Assembly (NCBI GenBank): GCA_038093515.1
Contig: JBBPSI010000169.1
Location: 1-54,089, forward strand
Length of the DNA: 54,089 bases
Direction: 5' to 3'
Origin: Butyriboletus loyo
Lineage: Eukaryota > Basidiomycota > Agaricomycetes > Boletales > Boletaceae
Shown: in pieces, positions 1 through 12,109 of the stretch
Position numbering within the stretch: position 1 is the stretch's first letter
Layout: the number at the start of each line of letters is the position of its first letter
Translations under genes and position numbers: made by a program
The notes under the pieces: model-generated
What the model saw: the letters and a program-made list of their open reading frames with translations, nothing else
Told to the model about the DNA's origin: nothing
The model's database searches: none

Positions 1-1882
1 GGAATATCTCACGAGACAGAACAAGACTCAGATATTGTGTGTCAATCTGGGGTCGGATGGATGGAAGTCAACGAAACATTACAAAAGAAGGGTAGGTATA
101 CTTTTCGCATCAGTTTGGTACGGGAAGCGAAGTGAACTTATGCTCATAATTACGCTTCGCTAAAAGGTATTCCTTTATTCTTTCCCGTGAGTACAGAGTT
201 TTTTTCGGACTTCCCCTCTGCGAGATATGCCAATGCATACGATTCACTCTCAGCTGGACCCTGGTCCGGGAGCTACGATTGGCGGGATGATGAGCACGGG
301 GTGTTCCGGACGTACGTTTCCCCTCCAATCTGACAGAAGGTCGATAATCTTTCTTAAAGCGAATGCCGTGCGATATGGAACGGCTAAGGGGGAGTGGTTC
401 CTTAATGCTGTATGTTCGTTCATATTTATCTCTCTTCTTATTGGCGTCTGGGACTGCATATATCTATAACTTCAACTTGATCCTTTTGCTGAGGTTCATG
501 ACAACCTCCACAGACAGTGGTCCTCCCCTCCGGAGAAGTTATCAAAACACGACAGCGTGCTAGGAAGTCTTCGGCGGGTTTCGATGTAACGAAGTTATTC
601 ATTGGTGCAGAGGGTACCCTGGGGATTATTACTGAAGGTAGGTTCCGTAGTTCCTGCTTTCCCTCGCATTTAGCACTTCCATACTTGTGATCCATGCAAG
701 ATGCTCATAATTGCTTTGTGGGATAGTTACAATTCGCCTGGCTCCCGTGCTACCCACGACAGTCGCTGTTGCACAGTTTCCTAACGTCAAGAACGCGACA
801 GAAGCAGTGATTGATGTAATGAATCGTGGGGTTGGTATTCGTAAGTGCCTCTCCTGTTGCTTGCTCCGACCCAATTGACTCTTAACACACAACCATACGT
901 GCTTTGTTGAAATATCTGTTGCACGAATTCGTGCTTAGAATGTGTCGAACTCTGTGACCCTGAATTCATGCGTTCGACAAACCTTTTCGGTGCTTCTGAA
1001 CGCACCTACCCCGAAGTCGACTCCCTGTTCTTTAAATTCCAGGGACCCACTCAAGCCTCACTCCAGGAATCCGCTCGAATTGTCAAGGAAGTCATCAAAA
1101 AGCATGGCGCCACTGGCTTTGAGTTAGCGCGGAGCGAAAAAGAAGCGAAAGATCTATGGGCTGATAGGAAGAACGCACTCTATTCTGGATTGGCGCTTTT
1201 GGAAGGGTCCAGGGGATGGGGTACGGATGTGTGGTCAGCCTTCTTGCCCCACGGATGCGGGTAATGTTGTTGATGTGGTGTATCATTCATCATCCAACAG
1301 TGTTCCTGTCTCAAAGCTCTCTGATCTTGTCTATGAGACAAAGCAGGACATTCAGAAAGCCGGGATTGTGTCTATAATTGTAGGACACGTCGGTGATGGT
1401 CATTCTTCATGTCTCTCTCCTGCTCGCTCTCTCACTTGATGAATCCGATTGGGCAACAGGCAATTTCCATACACTTCTCCTCTTCCGCAATGACGAAGAA
1501 CTGGCAATAGTGCGAGAGGTTGTACATAGGATGGTCGAACGAGCAATAAAGATGGAGGGTACATGTAAGTCTCGTGTTCTACATGATTGTCGTGCTCGTT
1601 GACTTCAGTCTTCGATCGCTATATTTGTTTCCTCACAACATAGGCACGGGCGAGCATGGCGTTGGTATCGGCAAACGCGAATACCTCTACTCTGAACTTG
1701 GGGAAGGCACTGTAGAATTGATGCGGTCGATTAAGAAGACAATTGATCCACTGGGCTTATTTAATCCTGGGAAGGTTAGTGCCAGTTGACTGTTTGATGT
1801 ATAACTGAGCTGACTCAGCCTTTAATTCGCATCACTATAGCTATACCCCGACAAGAGCATGAAAAATTTGGATAAACATTGA
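1..1882 (+). CDS. DLD1: D-lactate dehydrogenase (cytochrome), mitochondrial, 3' part
   Basis: Flavoprotein that oxidises D-lactate to pyruvate and passes electrons to cytochrome c in mitochondria. The 5' end lies outside the window. Eleven exons give 375 residues: 1-91, 167-186, 254-311, 360-409, 514-637, 727-840, 939-1233, 1301-1398, 1460-1564, 1644-1774 and 1841-1882. All splice phases agree. Visible family motifs are the FAD-binding stretch DPGPGATIGGM, then EGTLGIITE, the C-terminal lobe with VGHVGDGNFH, the histidine motif TGEHGVG, and the end FNPGKLYPD. The order and spacing fit the FAD_binding_4 plus FAD-oxidase C-terminal architecture of fungal DLD proteins. One junction (311/360) gives Pro where Thr is usual, so that donor may be off by a base. 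The missing N-terminus would carry the mitochondrial presequence. Confidence 0.9.
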
Positions 1883-2604
1883 ATGTAAGGCCTGGCCAGG
1901 ACAACTTGCCGGGGATGCAGGAACCTTTGGTGTATCTCATAAAATTGTATCTACATGATATTGTCATAGAACAATTTTGGGATATTGCGAGGATATGTAT
2001 TCTAATCAAGAACTAGTCAGTTGCGATGATCTACAGGTACAACAGCATGGAGGAGTGTAAAATCATGTGAAGTAAGGCAAATTAAAGCTTGGATAATTGT
2101 TGTTCGGCTTAAACAAACCAATTTATTGATGTTGAACTGCAACTTCCAGTATCTATGTATGACCACCTTGCAATAGCACCCAAAGTTGCACATTAACTGG
2201 TCAAATGAGCAAGATGGTCATAGGGCACATACGAATTCTTTGTTCAGAATGGAAACGAGGTCAGACGCGAGAAACTGTATGCGCACCGTCACGCTCCTTT
2301 CGGCGTGTACCGCTCGCTCATTGGACCACGATCTGATCAGACGCTCACCAATCCGAGAACATCCTTGCGAGTACTAAGTATCTGCCACTTTTGGAATTGA
2401 TCACTGCGCCAGTCGTAGGTTCAAGGCATCATTGAATAACCAGCGAAACGACATTGCATAGTCGATGTGGAGTCAGCTAGAAGATGGAAGTGGATGCCAG
2501 TCATGAAATGTTTCGAGTGTTAGTCTGAACGCCGAGTCACATGATCGCCGATCGAATCAAATCTTGTTGACGTTAATTGTAGTTCTTGTTAACAACACCC
2601 AGCT
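1883..2604. other. Intergenic, no gene seen
   Basis: This 722 bp stretch lies between the dehydrogenase stop and the nucleoporin start. It should hold the 3' UTR of the former and the promoter of the latter. Short open frames here lack family motifs and splice-consistent continuation. I see no RNA gene or repeat. Confidence 0.6.
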
Positions 2605-2960
2605 ATGAGCAGCACTCTCTTCGGACATCCGACTGTGCAGCAACAGCCAGCGACAGGAAGCAGTCTTTTCGGGAGCACAAACTCGTCTCAGCAACAACCG
2701 ACGACGGGAGGTGGACTTTTTGGAAGTACGAGCGCTTCTCAACAATCATCGGCGACGGGGGGCGGCTTGTTTGGAGGTACGGCACAACCTGCGGGGGGGA
2801 GCATCTTCGGTAGCACGACCCAACCTGCAGCAGGAGGGAGTATATTCACTGGCACAACGCAACCTGCAACCGGAGGGGGCATATTTGGTGGCACGATCGC
2901 TCAGCCTACTGCAGGAAGTCTATTCAGTGGCACGAATACGCAACAACAACAACAGCAACA

Positions 2961-3014
<54 letters not shown>

Positions 3015-4673
3015 GTCAGGCAGCTCGTTGTTTGGTACTGCGACCACGCAACCCCCGCAGTCTGGCGGGAGTTTACTTGGAATTAGTACCACCACACAGC
3101 AACAACCTTCCACTGGTGGTCTCTTTGGAACCACGAATGTGACGACGCAGCCTCCCTCTGGTCTCTTTGGTAGTACTGCGACGACCGCACCTGCACAAGG
3201 AGGCGGGATTTTTGGAAACCCCACTTCATCCTCGAACCCACTATTCGGGAATAAAACCCCTTCCAGTATCTTTGGGGCTCCGGCGACTGGCGCGACCACG
3301 GGAACGGGAACTAGTACTATCTCGCCGCCAACGCTCTTTGGACTACCGGCCACACAAACGTCGACTAGCACCGCGCAGCCCTATCCCTCGTTGTTCGGAC
3401 AGCTCACCCAGCAGCAACCACAAAAACCGGCTGGATCGCTCTTTGGGTCCACCGCCCAACCGTCGACTACAGGAACTCTGTTCGGCAGTACCCTCGCTGC
3501 CCCGACCTTGGGGCCCGGGCTGGGCATGGGGTCAATTCTGGGAACTTCAACGTCGAGAACATCGCAGTCGACGTTTGGTGCGACTGCCCAGCAACAAGAT
3601 CCTCAAAGTCAGTTTATGGCACTGATGCAGAGGATCGATGTCATCGCTGAGGCTTGGAATCCAAATTCGCCCCTATGTCGCTTCCAGGTGAGTTTTGTTT
3701 GTGGCACGCGAATTGATATTGATGATTCACAGCACTATTTCTATAACCTAGTTGACCCAGCCATCATAAGTCAATACGGTCGGCCTGCCAACGCGACCAA
3801 CGAAACTCTTTGGCAGAGAGCTGTAAGGGAAAATCCGGATCCTAGTTGGTGTGTGGAAAACATGTTTCAATAGAACAGTCAGCGCTGATGTTGTGTATTT
3901 TAGCATGGTGCCTGTGCTGGCCATTGGTTTCGATACACTGAATGCCCGCGTTGAAGCGCAGTCTGCCCAAGCGACTGCGCAGCAAGAGAAGCTAAAGGTG
4001 ACTTTATTATGTGGAGCTGCTCGTTACCGTCCTGATCTCGTTGCCCAGGAACTCAAAAGGCGATTACAGGCCCTGACAGCGACTCACACGGATACTACGC
4101 TGTCCCGACTTCATCGCGCTCTATCTCAACATACCCAACTGTCTCAGCGACTTCTCAGGCTGGTTCAACATCTACACCTCCTCGTTCCAGCTGTCCGCTC
4201 CTCCTCCATCCGTCCTGAGGAAGAGGCGCTGCGAGTCGCGCTTGAGGAGATGGAGGAGGATTTACGGCGGCCCGGGGGAATGAGCAAGATGAGGAGCAAG
4301 CTGAACGAGCTGTGGGCTTTAGTAGGGGCCATTAATGCGGCCAGGGAACGCGGAAAGAAAGCTGGGGGTGAAGGGGCGGTAGAATGGACGGTTGTAGACG
4401 AGGAGGGTTTGAAACAGATAATGCAGGTTCGTTATCTTGCGCCCAATGTGATGAAATGCTGAATGCTGGTTACAGATACTGGCCGACCAACAGGCGGGTC
4501 TGCAGCATCTGACGAAGATACTACAACGGGATCTCAAGGATCTTGGCGTGATCATGGGAACCAACGGGGAACGGGAAGATGGCCATACAAGTGCGGACAT
4601 GAGGTTCTCTGCTTCACCTTCCCTATTGAATAGTTTGACTTCGACGCTGCATGGGAGTGCCACTTGGCGATAG
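2605..4673 (+). CDS. NUP57: FG-repeat nucleoporin, NUP54/NUP57 family
   Basis: Central-channel nucleoporin of the Nup62-Nup54-Nup58 type complex that forms the permeability barrier of the nuclear pore. Exons 2605-3687, 3733-3848, 3904-3997, 4049-4426 and 4476-4673 give 622 residues in phase. Residues 1 to about 330 are a disordered region rich in GLFG, SLFG and SIFG motifs, interrupted by 25 consecutive glutamines (residues 113-137). From about residue 338 (MALMQRID) the family's alpha-helical region begins, with long leucine-rich coiled-coil helices to the end. The 51 nt third intron is free of stops and in frame, so it could also be retained. Family assignment rests on an N-terminal FG domain followed by the helical NUP54-like C-terminus. 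NUP62 is less likely because the MQRIDxIAEAW block is typical of Nup54/57. Confidence 0.88.
2941..3015 (+). repeat. CAA/CAG trinucleotide repeat encoding Gln25
   Basis: Twenty-five glutamine codons in a row within exon 1 of the nucleoporin. CAA and CAG are mixed: a CAG-rich core of about eight codons is flanked by CAA runs. It is a candidate for length polymorphism. Confidence 0.97.
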
Positions 4674-4942
4674 ATTTGATGTATAGAGTACATACCCAGC
4701 TGGTTGTTGTATCCCTCGTAGTACCTGCTCGGGTTGCCGGGGAAGGACAAAGGGAGGCGTGTGAGTTGTAATGAAAAGGCAATCCTGATCTTGACAAGCT
4801 CTGGAAATCTCCAAGTCGCCCTTGCATGTCCCCTCATTCATAACCAACCCGTCCGGCCCCAACGCGACGTTCGTAGCGACGACGATCAGGACAGCATCTG
4901 CATTTTCAACCGTAACCGAAAAGCACGATACGACTTAACACG

Positions 4943-7642
4943 ATGCGTTACCGTACACTCGAGATACGTTGGCACGACTCCAAGCCCATCTCCACTTGCG
5001 ACTTTCAGTCCATTCCCTTCAAAAAAGCGCGTCCGTCTCAAGAGAAGAACTTTGCATCTCAGTCCTACAAGCTTGCGACAGGCGGCGAGGACAATCATGT
5101 TCGGGTACGTTGACGTCTCAACCTAGACGCGTTCGTGACCTCAACCCTTGCGCGCCTGAACACGTATATAGATATGGATGGTACACCCAAACATTCTACC
5201 TCCATCCATCGCAGAATCGGGTGAAACTGTTGTTCCACCGCGACCACCACGCGTCGAGTACTTCGCTACCCTCAGCAAGCATTCCGCACCAGTCAATGTT
5301 GTACGGTTTTCTCCGAACGGTACGTGTCCATGGCCTCTTGCCGATTTCTTCCTCATGTATTCTGATGGTACGTTTAGGAGAACTTATTGCTTCAGCAGGT
5401 GATGGTACGTTCGATATCGTGACGACCGTCGGCATTCTGTCTTACAACTTTATGTAATGCTCGCAGATGGAATGATCATCATTTGGGCTCCATCGAGTAC
5501 GCCACTACCCGTGACATACGGAAGTGACCTCAGCACCGAAGACCTGCAATATGAAAAAGAATACTGGAAACCTCGTACAACATTCCGGTCAGTCTTCGAT
5601 TTACCTCTGCTCATCCGTTCCTTCTAGTCGTAGAGGATCTAACAACGTTCTACTGGGTCCAGTTGCACAACCATGCAAGTATATGATCTTGCATGGAGCC
5701 CGTCAGGGGAGTATATCCTTGCTGGTAGTACCGACAACTGTGCCCGCGTTTTCACAGCGGCAGATGGTGCAGTTCCTCTCCATTCTATCCTTGTTTCTTG
5801 AACTTAATTCGTCGCGCATGCACCTAGGTAAATGCGTTCATGAGATAGCCGAACATAGTCACTATGTGCAAGGCGTTGCCTGGGACCCCTTGAATGAATA
5901 CATTGCCACACAAAGCAGCGACCGCTCCATGCATATTTACCGAATATCGACCAAACAAGGATCTTTTGAGGCTCACGCGGTCGGGAAAAACACCCGCATG
6001 GCATTCAACCATTCTCGCACGCCGAGCACGCAAAGTCGTATCAAGGGAGGATTCAAGCGCGAATCCACTAGTGATGTGGAGAGCGCTTCTGTGGATCAGA
6101 AGGAAGAGAGAGACCTTCCCCAGTCAGGCAATAACAACAATCCGATCGCATACCCGCCGACCCCTGCCGCCTCTGTTACGAGCACACCCTCCACTATGTT
6201 TCCTCCGCCCACTTTTGAACGACCATCTTCCCGACGCTCTTCATTCAGTGGTTCTAATGCCCCTTCGTCACCAGCCCATTCTCACTTCTCCAGATATGGT
6301 CGTTCTCCCTCTCCAATGCCTCCTCTTCCTGCTATACGGGCTTTGCCCTCGCCAGCATGGTCGACCATAAAGTTATACGGAGACGAGAGTTTCACGAATT
6401 TCTTCAGGAGGTTGACATTCAGCCCTGATGGCGGTTTGTTGCTCACTCCCGCAGGACACTTTGAAGACCTTTCTTTCAACGCCGCGGTCAAAGGGGACGA
6501 GTCCCCTTCCAGGGGTCGCAAGGGCCGGTCATCTGACAAGAGTGGTACAAATTCAACGCAGAGCGAACTGACCAACCCAAACTCTGCATCGTCTGTTTTC
6601 ATTTATTCTCGCGCCAACTTTGCACGCCCGCCCATCGCCCAGCTTCCTGGACACAAGAAGGCCTCTGTCGCCGTACGCTTCTCTCCCATCCTGTATGAAC
6701 TGCGACATGGTGTCGTCGGTGCCGGAGCTGAAGAGACGAAAACGGCCGTCCTGGATAGAAACAAAGAGGGAAGGCTAGCTGTCAATCTCACCAACGGACC
6801 CGGTGGGTCGGCACATGAGCAACCTATCCCTTACCCATCTCCACAAACAGAGAAGGCGCCTGCTTCCCAGCTCCCGGCCGCTGGCTCCGAAACGTCAACG
6901 GCGCACTCACCCTCACCGCATCCGCCAAAGCAGTCCAATTCCAACGTATCTACGTCTTCAAAGACCTCCACGCCGGTTGTCCCCTCAACCCCTACTGGGT
7001 CGGTATTCGCGCTTCCCTACCGAATGCTATATGCAGTGTTGACTATGGACACGGTCACCATTTACGACACACAACAAGCGGGTCCAGTCTGTTTATTGAC
7101 GAAGTTACATTACGATGAGTTTACAGACATATCATGGTTCGTGACTTTCTGTCCGTCGAACTCTCTGAGCGTTAGTTCACTCACGGTCATGACTGTATAG
7201 GTCTCCAGATGGACAGGCACTCATGCTCTCCTCACGAGATGGTTACTGTACACTCATTATCTTTGACGAGATCCTCCCGGCACACCATACCCAGCAGTCA
7301 ACGCTTCAGCTGCAGTCGATAGCTCAACACAACTTTGTGCCGCTCACATATGCAGCATCCTCGATTCCTACTCATGTTGCGCCGTCGACGCCGGGCAATA
7401 TAACCGCGGGACTGCCTATCATTGCACCGCCAGTTGTTCCAGCAAAGCGGGCGCAACTTCAGGGAAATGAATCATCTCCACAGCAAGCGCTGACTTCCAA
7501 ATCGGCGGTCGAGGATTCCGTGACTCCTAGTGGGAGCGGCGGTAGTGCAGATAACCCTGGTGCAGTCGAACAAGCGAAAGACCAGCCGCCGAAGAAAAAA
7601 CGGAGGGTTGCGTTGACACGGGTCGGTGATATCGGGGCGTGA
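4943..7642 (+). CDS. CAC2: Chromatin assembly factor 1 subunit B (CAC2-like WD40 protein)
   Basis: Middle subunit of CAF-1, the histone H3-H4 chaperone that deposits nucleosomes behind replication forks. Seven exons (4943-5104, 5172-5319, 5378-5404, 5467-5587, 5663-5766, 5828-7136, 7201-7642) give 770 residues with every phase matching. The start gives the typical family beginning MRYRTLEIRWHDSKP. WD40 blades are visible as ATGGEDNHVRIW, HSAPVNVVRFSPNG, VYDLAWSPSGEY, and HSHYVQGVAWDP with SSDRSMHIY. A low-complexity Ser/Pro region occupies the middle. Later blades include SVAVRFSP and TDISWSPDGQALMLSSRDG. A basic nuclear-localisation-like cluster PPKKKRR sits near residue 753. A HIR1-type protein would be longer and have a different C-terminus. 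Confidence 0.9.
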
Positions 7643-7914
7643 ATTGTGAGAGTGAACAAGTTTTAGTGTCCAACGAGCCGTGCGATATACTATGCATACA
7701 CCATTTTAGTTTTTTGTTCTGGTCTCGTGTTGTTCAATCATCCTTGGGTGCTCTAGGAGACTACATATCTCCATGGAGTTGAAAGTGTCGACCCGTACAG
7801 ACTGATGCGATGCGATGTTGTCAATCCTGTCATACAATGTGTGTCACAACGGGCATGATCCAATCCAGCTGGCCCCTCTCCTCCTTCCCCATCCAATGCC
7901 TTCCGCCCAGACCT

Positions 7915-9198
7915 TTATCCGGTTTTGTTCTTACTCCTCTTTCCAACCTGGGCTTGGTAACCGCTCTTGATGGCGTTGACGGATCGTCGTGAGCCACACG
8001 ATTCGCAGGACATGAAGAATATACGGTTTTCCTTCGTGAGAAGGGTGTCTGGCGATTTGCATGTTTTGCAGGTGACATATTCGACTGTGGTCACGCGTCA
8101 GTCATCATTCCATTCCTCGGGTGCATATCGCGAGATGCCAGACTGACCGATGTACCTCCTCAACACGTTCTCTACCTGCTTTGGCTGGAAGCGGCCCTTG
8201 ATGACCAATCTCCCTGAACCGTCGACGCTTCCCGTCGTACCCATTTCAGCAAAGAGGAATTGAATGACGTGTTCTGGAGATCTGTGCATACGCTTGCAGA
8301 TATCTGCGACGTTGGCGAAAATGGAACGGCGAACACCTTCTCGGAGGATTTGGGGTGGGGCGATGGTGTACCGCTTTCCTGCAGAGGTGAGGAGGGAAGG
8401 ATTGGAGGCGTGGAGGGAGGCATAGAAACGTGTCAGGAGCTACAATGATAGGGTTCATGAGGCGGTCAGACGACTGAAGCGAGGATAACTTACCTCTTGA
8501 TATGTGTAATCACGATCACTCGTAAGCCAAGGCTCGCTGCCAGAATCAAGGATAATGGGTGCTTCTGGTCTCGCGAACGGATCTTCACCGAGCTCCGCTT
8601 CGTCGAACTCGTTGAGATGTTCTCCATCATCGATCTCAACATCGTCTCCACCCTCCGCAGCATCTTTCGTTTTCGATTCCTCGAATTCCTTCTCAAATTC
8701 TTCCATTGCCTTTTTCTTGGACGATTTTTTCTTCTTCTTCATGTCGGAAAAGTCGAGGTCTTCGGATGCGATCGCGGTGGAGGGACCACCTGCTGGTGTG
8801 GATGTGCCAGAGGCTTCCTCGCCCTGATTTTTCGGGAGGTTTGAGATCAGACACGTACAAATGACGAGGTATGCACGACATACGAGATCCATAGGGATAT
8901 CCTTCTTCTTCTTCTTCTTCTTGAGACCGTCGGGGAACATGGACTTGAATTCATCGTCCTGCTTCTGATCGTCCCCATCTACATCACCACCCTCGGCCGT
9001 CTGATTACGCTTCATCTGCTCATGGACAGTGGTTGGTCCGAGGTCGACCGCATCGCCGTTGGTGGTCGTGCTCTCGATCGTGGATGGTGCTGGCGTGGTG
9101 GGGTCTGCCTCTGGCCCGAGTGGGTCTTCGGTGAACGCTACAGTCTTTTTCTTGCGCTTTTTCAGGGAGGGGTCAAAAAGCGGTTCTTCCGATGCCAT
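7915..9198 (-). CDS. SUI3: Translation initiation factor eIF2 subunit beta
   Basis: Beta subunit of eIF2, which brings initiator tRNA to the 40S ribosome and contacts eIF5 and eIF2B. On the minus strand the exons are 9198-8884, 8823-8494, 8439-8148 and 8084-7915, giving 368 residues. The N-terminal half carries three lysine blocks (near residues 13-18, 95-105 and 160-170), the known binding sites for eIF5 and eIF2B-epsilon. The core domain contains KRYTIAPPQ and [11 protein letters not shown]. The C-terminal C4 zinc ribbon has cysteines 318, 321, 339 and 342, and the protein ends in GKRSKNKTG. The first intron (60 nt) is in frame without a stop. MASEEP is preferred as the start over an upstream in-frame ATG because homologues begin just before the [11 protein letters not shown] block. 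Confidence 0.95.
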
Positions 9199-9393
9199 GT
9201 TGATGTCGTGGCCGCCGTCCTTGTCGTCGATGAGGACGCTGCTCCGATATCGAGTCACTTTCCATCAGTGTGGGGTCGATGCCGAGTATTTGAGTCGGCG
9301 CGCAAATGTCGGCAGGGATATTGAACTCCGCTCGTTGGTGGCCGATGTCCTCCGAGTGTTACCGTTTGCATTGACATTTCTTTCCAAAGGGAC
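9199..9393. promoter_or_regulatory. Divergent promoter, eIF2 beta / ATP synthase gamma
   Basis: Only 195 bp separates the two start codons, which point away from each other. Both promoters and both 5' UTRs must fit here. No clear TATA box is seen. Confidence 0.5.
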
Positions 9394-10587
9394 ATGTTTT
9401 CCAGGCAGTCCGTCGCTCGTCTCGCCGCACAGCAGGCTCACCGTCGCGGTGCTGCCCCCCAAAATGCCCGCAACATGGCCACCCTCCGCGAAATCGAGCT
9501 GCGGCTCAAGTCGGTCAGAAACATTGAGAAAATCACTAAAGTAGGTCCTTCTCGTGTCTGAGAGCGGGATGGTGTTGACTTCATTGTTTGGTGTAGTCAA
9601 TGAAGATGATTGCGTCCACCAAACTTGCAAAGGCGCAGCGCGCCATGATCGCAGGCAAAGAATACGGTATTGCCAACTCCGGTGTGTCTCGTTCATCCAC
9701 GCGTGCCGACCCAATTCGCTAACCCGACCCTCGTCATTCAGAAATCTTTGATCACACACCCTCAGAGACGCCTGCCAAACGCAAACTTTTTATCGTCGTT
9801 TCCTCCGACAAGGGTCTCTGCGGTGGTATTCATTCCTCCGTATCAAAAGCCACTCGCCGTGCGATCGCAGACACCGAGAAACCCGTCGATGCCGACTCTC
9901 CCATCATGGTTATTGGTGACAAATCCAAGGGTCAGCTTGCTCGTGCACTTGGCAAGAACCTCGCTCTCACTTTCAACCAAATTGGACGCGACATTCCTAC
10001 CTTTGCGGACGCTGCCGGGATTGCTGACCTGATCGTCAAGAGTGGTGTCGAGTACGATTCTATGGCTATCGTGTACAACAAATTCGTTTCGGCTATCTCG
10101 TATGAGGCTGCTATCGTTGAGGTTGCCAACGAAAATACGTTCAAAGAGTCCCGTAAGCTTTCCGACTACTCTCATGATATATATCGTGCTTACGTACACT
10201 CTTTCCAGCTGGTTTCCGCGCATATGAGATGGAAGACGATGTCACCAAGGACCTTGCCGAGTTCTCACTAGCAAACGCCATTTATGCTGCCATAGTTGAA
10301 GCACACGCGTGTGAGCAGAGTGCACGGTACGTACAATCCAACTCCAACGTGATTCGACTCGATGTTTCATACGACCAACAGTCGTAACGCCATGGACAAC
10401 GCATCGAAGAATGCAAAGGACATGATTTCTTCCCTCACGATGCAGTACAACCGTGGTCGCCAAGCTGCCATTACCAACGAGTTGGTCGACATTATTACTG
10501 GTGCGTTGCAGCGTTGCTTTCCACTTTTGGCGGTGTTGGACTTGGATTAACACGACTTGATTCCAAACAGGTGCAAGTGCTCTGTGA
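9394..10587 (+). CDS. ATP3: ATP synthase F1 subunit gamma, mitochondrial
   Basis: Central rotor shaft of mitochondrial F1Fo ATP synthase. Six exons (9394-9540, 9597-9681, 9742-10152, 10209-10326, 10382-10500, 10571-10587) give 298 residues. The first 26 or so residues are Arg/Ala/Gln-rich without acidic residues, as expected of a mitochondrial presequence. The conserved N-terminal helix follows ([25 protein letters not shown]). Further on are SSDKGLCGG and the C-terminal helix block [14 protein letters not shown], ending IITGASAL. The last exon is 17 nt and codes only GASAL after a split codon. Confidence 0.95.
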
Positions 10588-10808
10588 GAACGTTATTTCA
10601 TTCGGCATACATTCGCTGGTCACCCTCAGTTGTCGGCTTCCGTAGTAGATTAAATCTATCATTCCTTCCTTCTACTCTTTTTCCGCAGGAGGAATCTTGA
10701 GACGAACTTGAGCATCATCACAATTGAGAACAGTCAGTTGATTTGGTCTAGTGGGCGCAGTGCACTCCGCGCTCCCACTCGTACCTTGGAAAAAGATTCA
10801 TGTAGCTT

Positions 10809-11571
10809 CTACTCCTGAAACTGCATGTTAAGCAAAGGATGCATAAGGAGGTCATGCGTCATGTAAAGACATGTAAGGTACATGTAGTTTTGTGTCATCT
10901 CCCAACACCACGAGGTAAATGATGCAATCAGAACTGAGATAGGGACAAGCCCATCAGACGTTAAAACAGTGGTTGTGGCAAAGTTACTTACACGGAGTGG
11001 CTGGAAGAACCATTTGTTCTTGCCGCTCTGGTACCGCTCCTCTAACAACTTCTTGATGTTCTTGCGAGCGTTCTCCCGTTGTGTAGGTTCCTTGTACGTT
11101 TCTGCTGTGACTGCTCCTTTGAGACTCTCCAATTCCAAAGCGTAACGGGTAGGGAAGAGGTGCGAGTAGTTGACGGTCTTCACGGTACATGGTTTGGTCA
11201 CGATATGGCGGGGTGAGATCCGAAAGTAGACTGACCTTGACGAAAGGCTTCACTCTGCTTCTCCGTTGCACCTTCTTGGTACCCATACGGCGGGTGACTT
11301 TTCGCGGGTAACGCTCGATGCCGGCAACGATCGCGTGGGGGTAGGGACGCTCCTTGGTTCCCTCGTCGAGCTGCTTGATGACGACGACCTTCCTGCCTGC
11401 CTGACGGCCTTGCAAGACGATGGCAACCTAACGTGAGGAGTACACCACACCCCGTCAGTTCACTTCCCATCTCGATTTGACAAGAAAGCGTCACTTTTCC
11501 TGGCTTGTAGACTGAAGCACTGGTCAGTTCGGGTCGCGATCTGAGGGGAACGAGGACGTACTTTTGGGCAT
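10809..11571 (-). CDS. RPL27: 60S ribosomal protein eL27
   Basis: Structural protein of the large cytosolic ribosomal subunit. Five exons on the minus strand (11571-11562, 11511-11495, 11427-11236, 11177-10992, 10820-10809) give 138 residues. The start MPKIYKPGKVAIVLQGRQAG and the later blocks KKVQRRSRVKPFVK and SGKNKWFFQPLR are diagnostic. The first two coding exons are only 10 and 17 nt, a common layout in ribosomal protein genes. The last exon is inferred: splicing at GTAAGT onto 10820 restores the family's LRF ending. The 171 nt intron before it is in frame and open, so read-through would give a longer tail. The 3' end faces ATP synthase gamma about 220 bp away. Confidence 0.92.
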
Positions 11572-12109
11572 CTTGACGTCGGCGGGACGGGCAGTGTATT
11601 TCTGACTTGCTCGTTGTTTGGGATTCGCCCTGCGCGAGTCCAAGCCACCCGGCAATCTCCGTGGTATTGTACAGTTATGCAATATACTATTTGTGAGAAA
11701 TTTGTGCTGGTTATGGCTGGTGCCGTGTGGCGGTGTAGTTTTGTTCGGCCCGTGCAGTCACGAGCCACCATTCGAGCCACCTTTGACTGGAAGGGGGATC
11801 TTCAAACCTGTAGTTCTCGGGAACACCGTCGAGCCTATGAAAGTGGGAGGTGAGAGTGAATCAATGATGAGAGCAACGAGGACTAAACACTCCGGGCTAG
11901 TCCGTTTCATCCAGGGGAGTGCGTGGAGAGCATAAGGCATCTTATCGTCATCCGTCGAAGGTGCGCTCGATGACTCGGACTCGTCGGACGGTGCAGCGAG
12001 CGAGAGCATCGTGCATCATCCACTCCGAATTGGATCTCACAACAGACCACCAACTAAACAAGTCTGTCTCTTCTTCACTCTTTACACCACGACTGTACTG
12101 AAACCTGCT
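11572..12109. other. Intergenic, no gene seen
   Basis: This stretch is upstream of eL27 and should contain its promoter. Open frames on both strands (for example 11618-11935 plus, 11758-12009 minus) are antiparallel shadows without recognisable motifs or splice logic. Confidence 0.5.

Noticed and set aside
2711..3371. Long alternative frames across the FG/polyQ region, including polyS/polyN and polyC readings
   Set aside because: They are frame shadows of the CAA/CAG repeat. Only the frame with FG motifs continues into the helical nucleoporin domain.
8895..8925. CTT/AAG microsatellite as an independent repeat
   Set aside because: It encodes a lysine block of eIF2 beta, so the repeat is explained by protein function.
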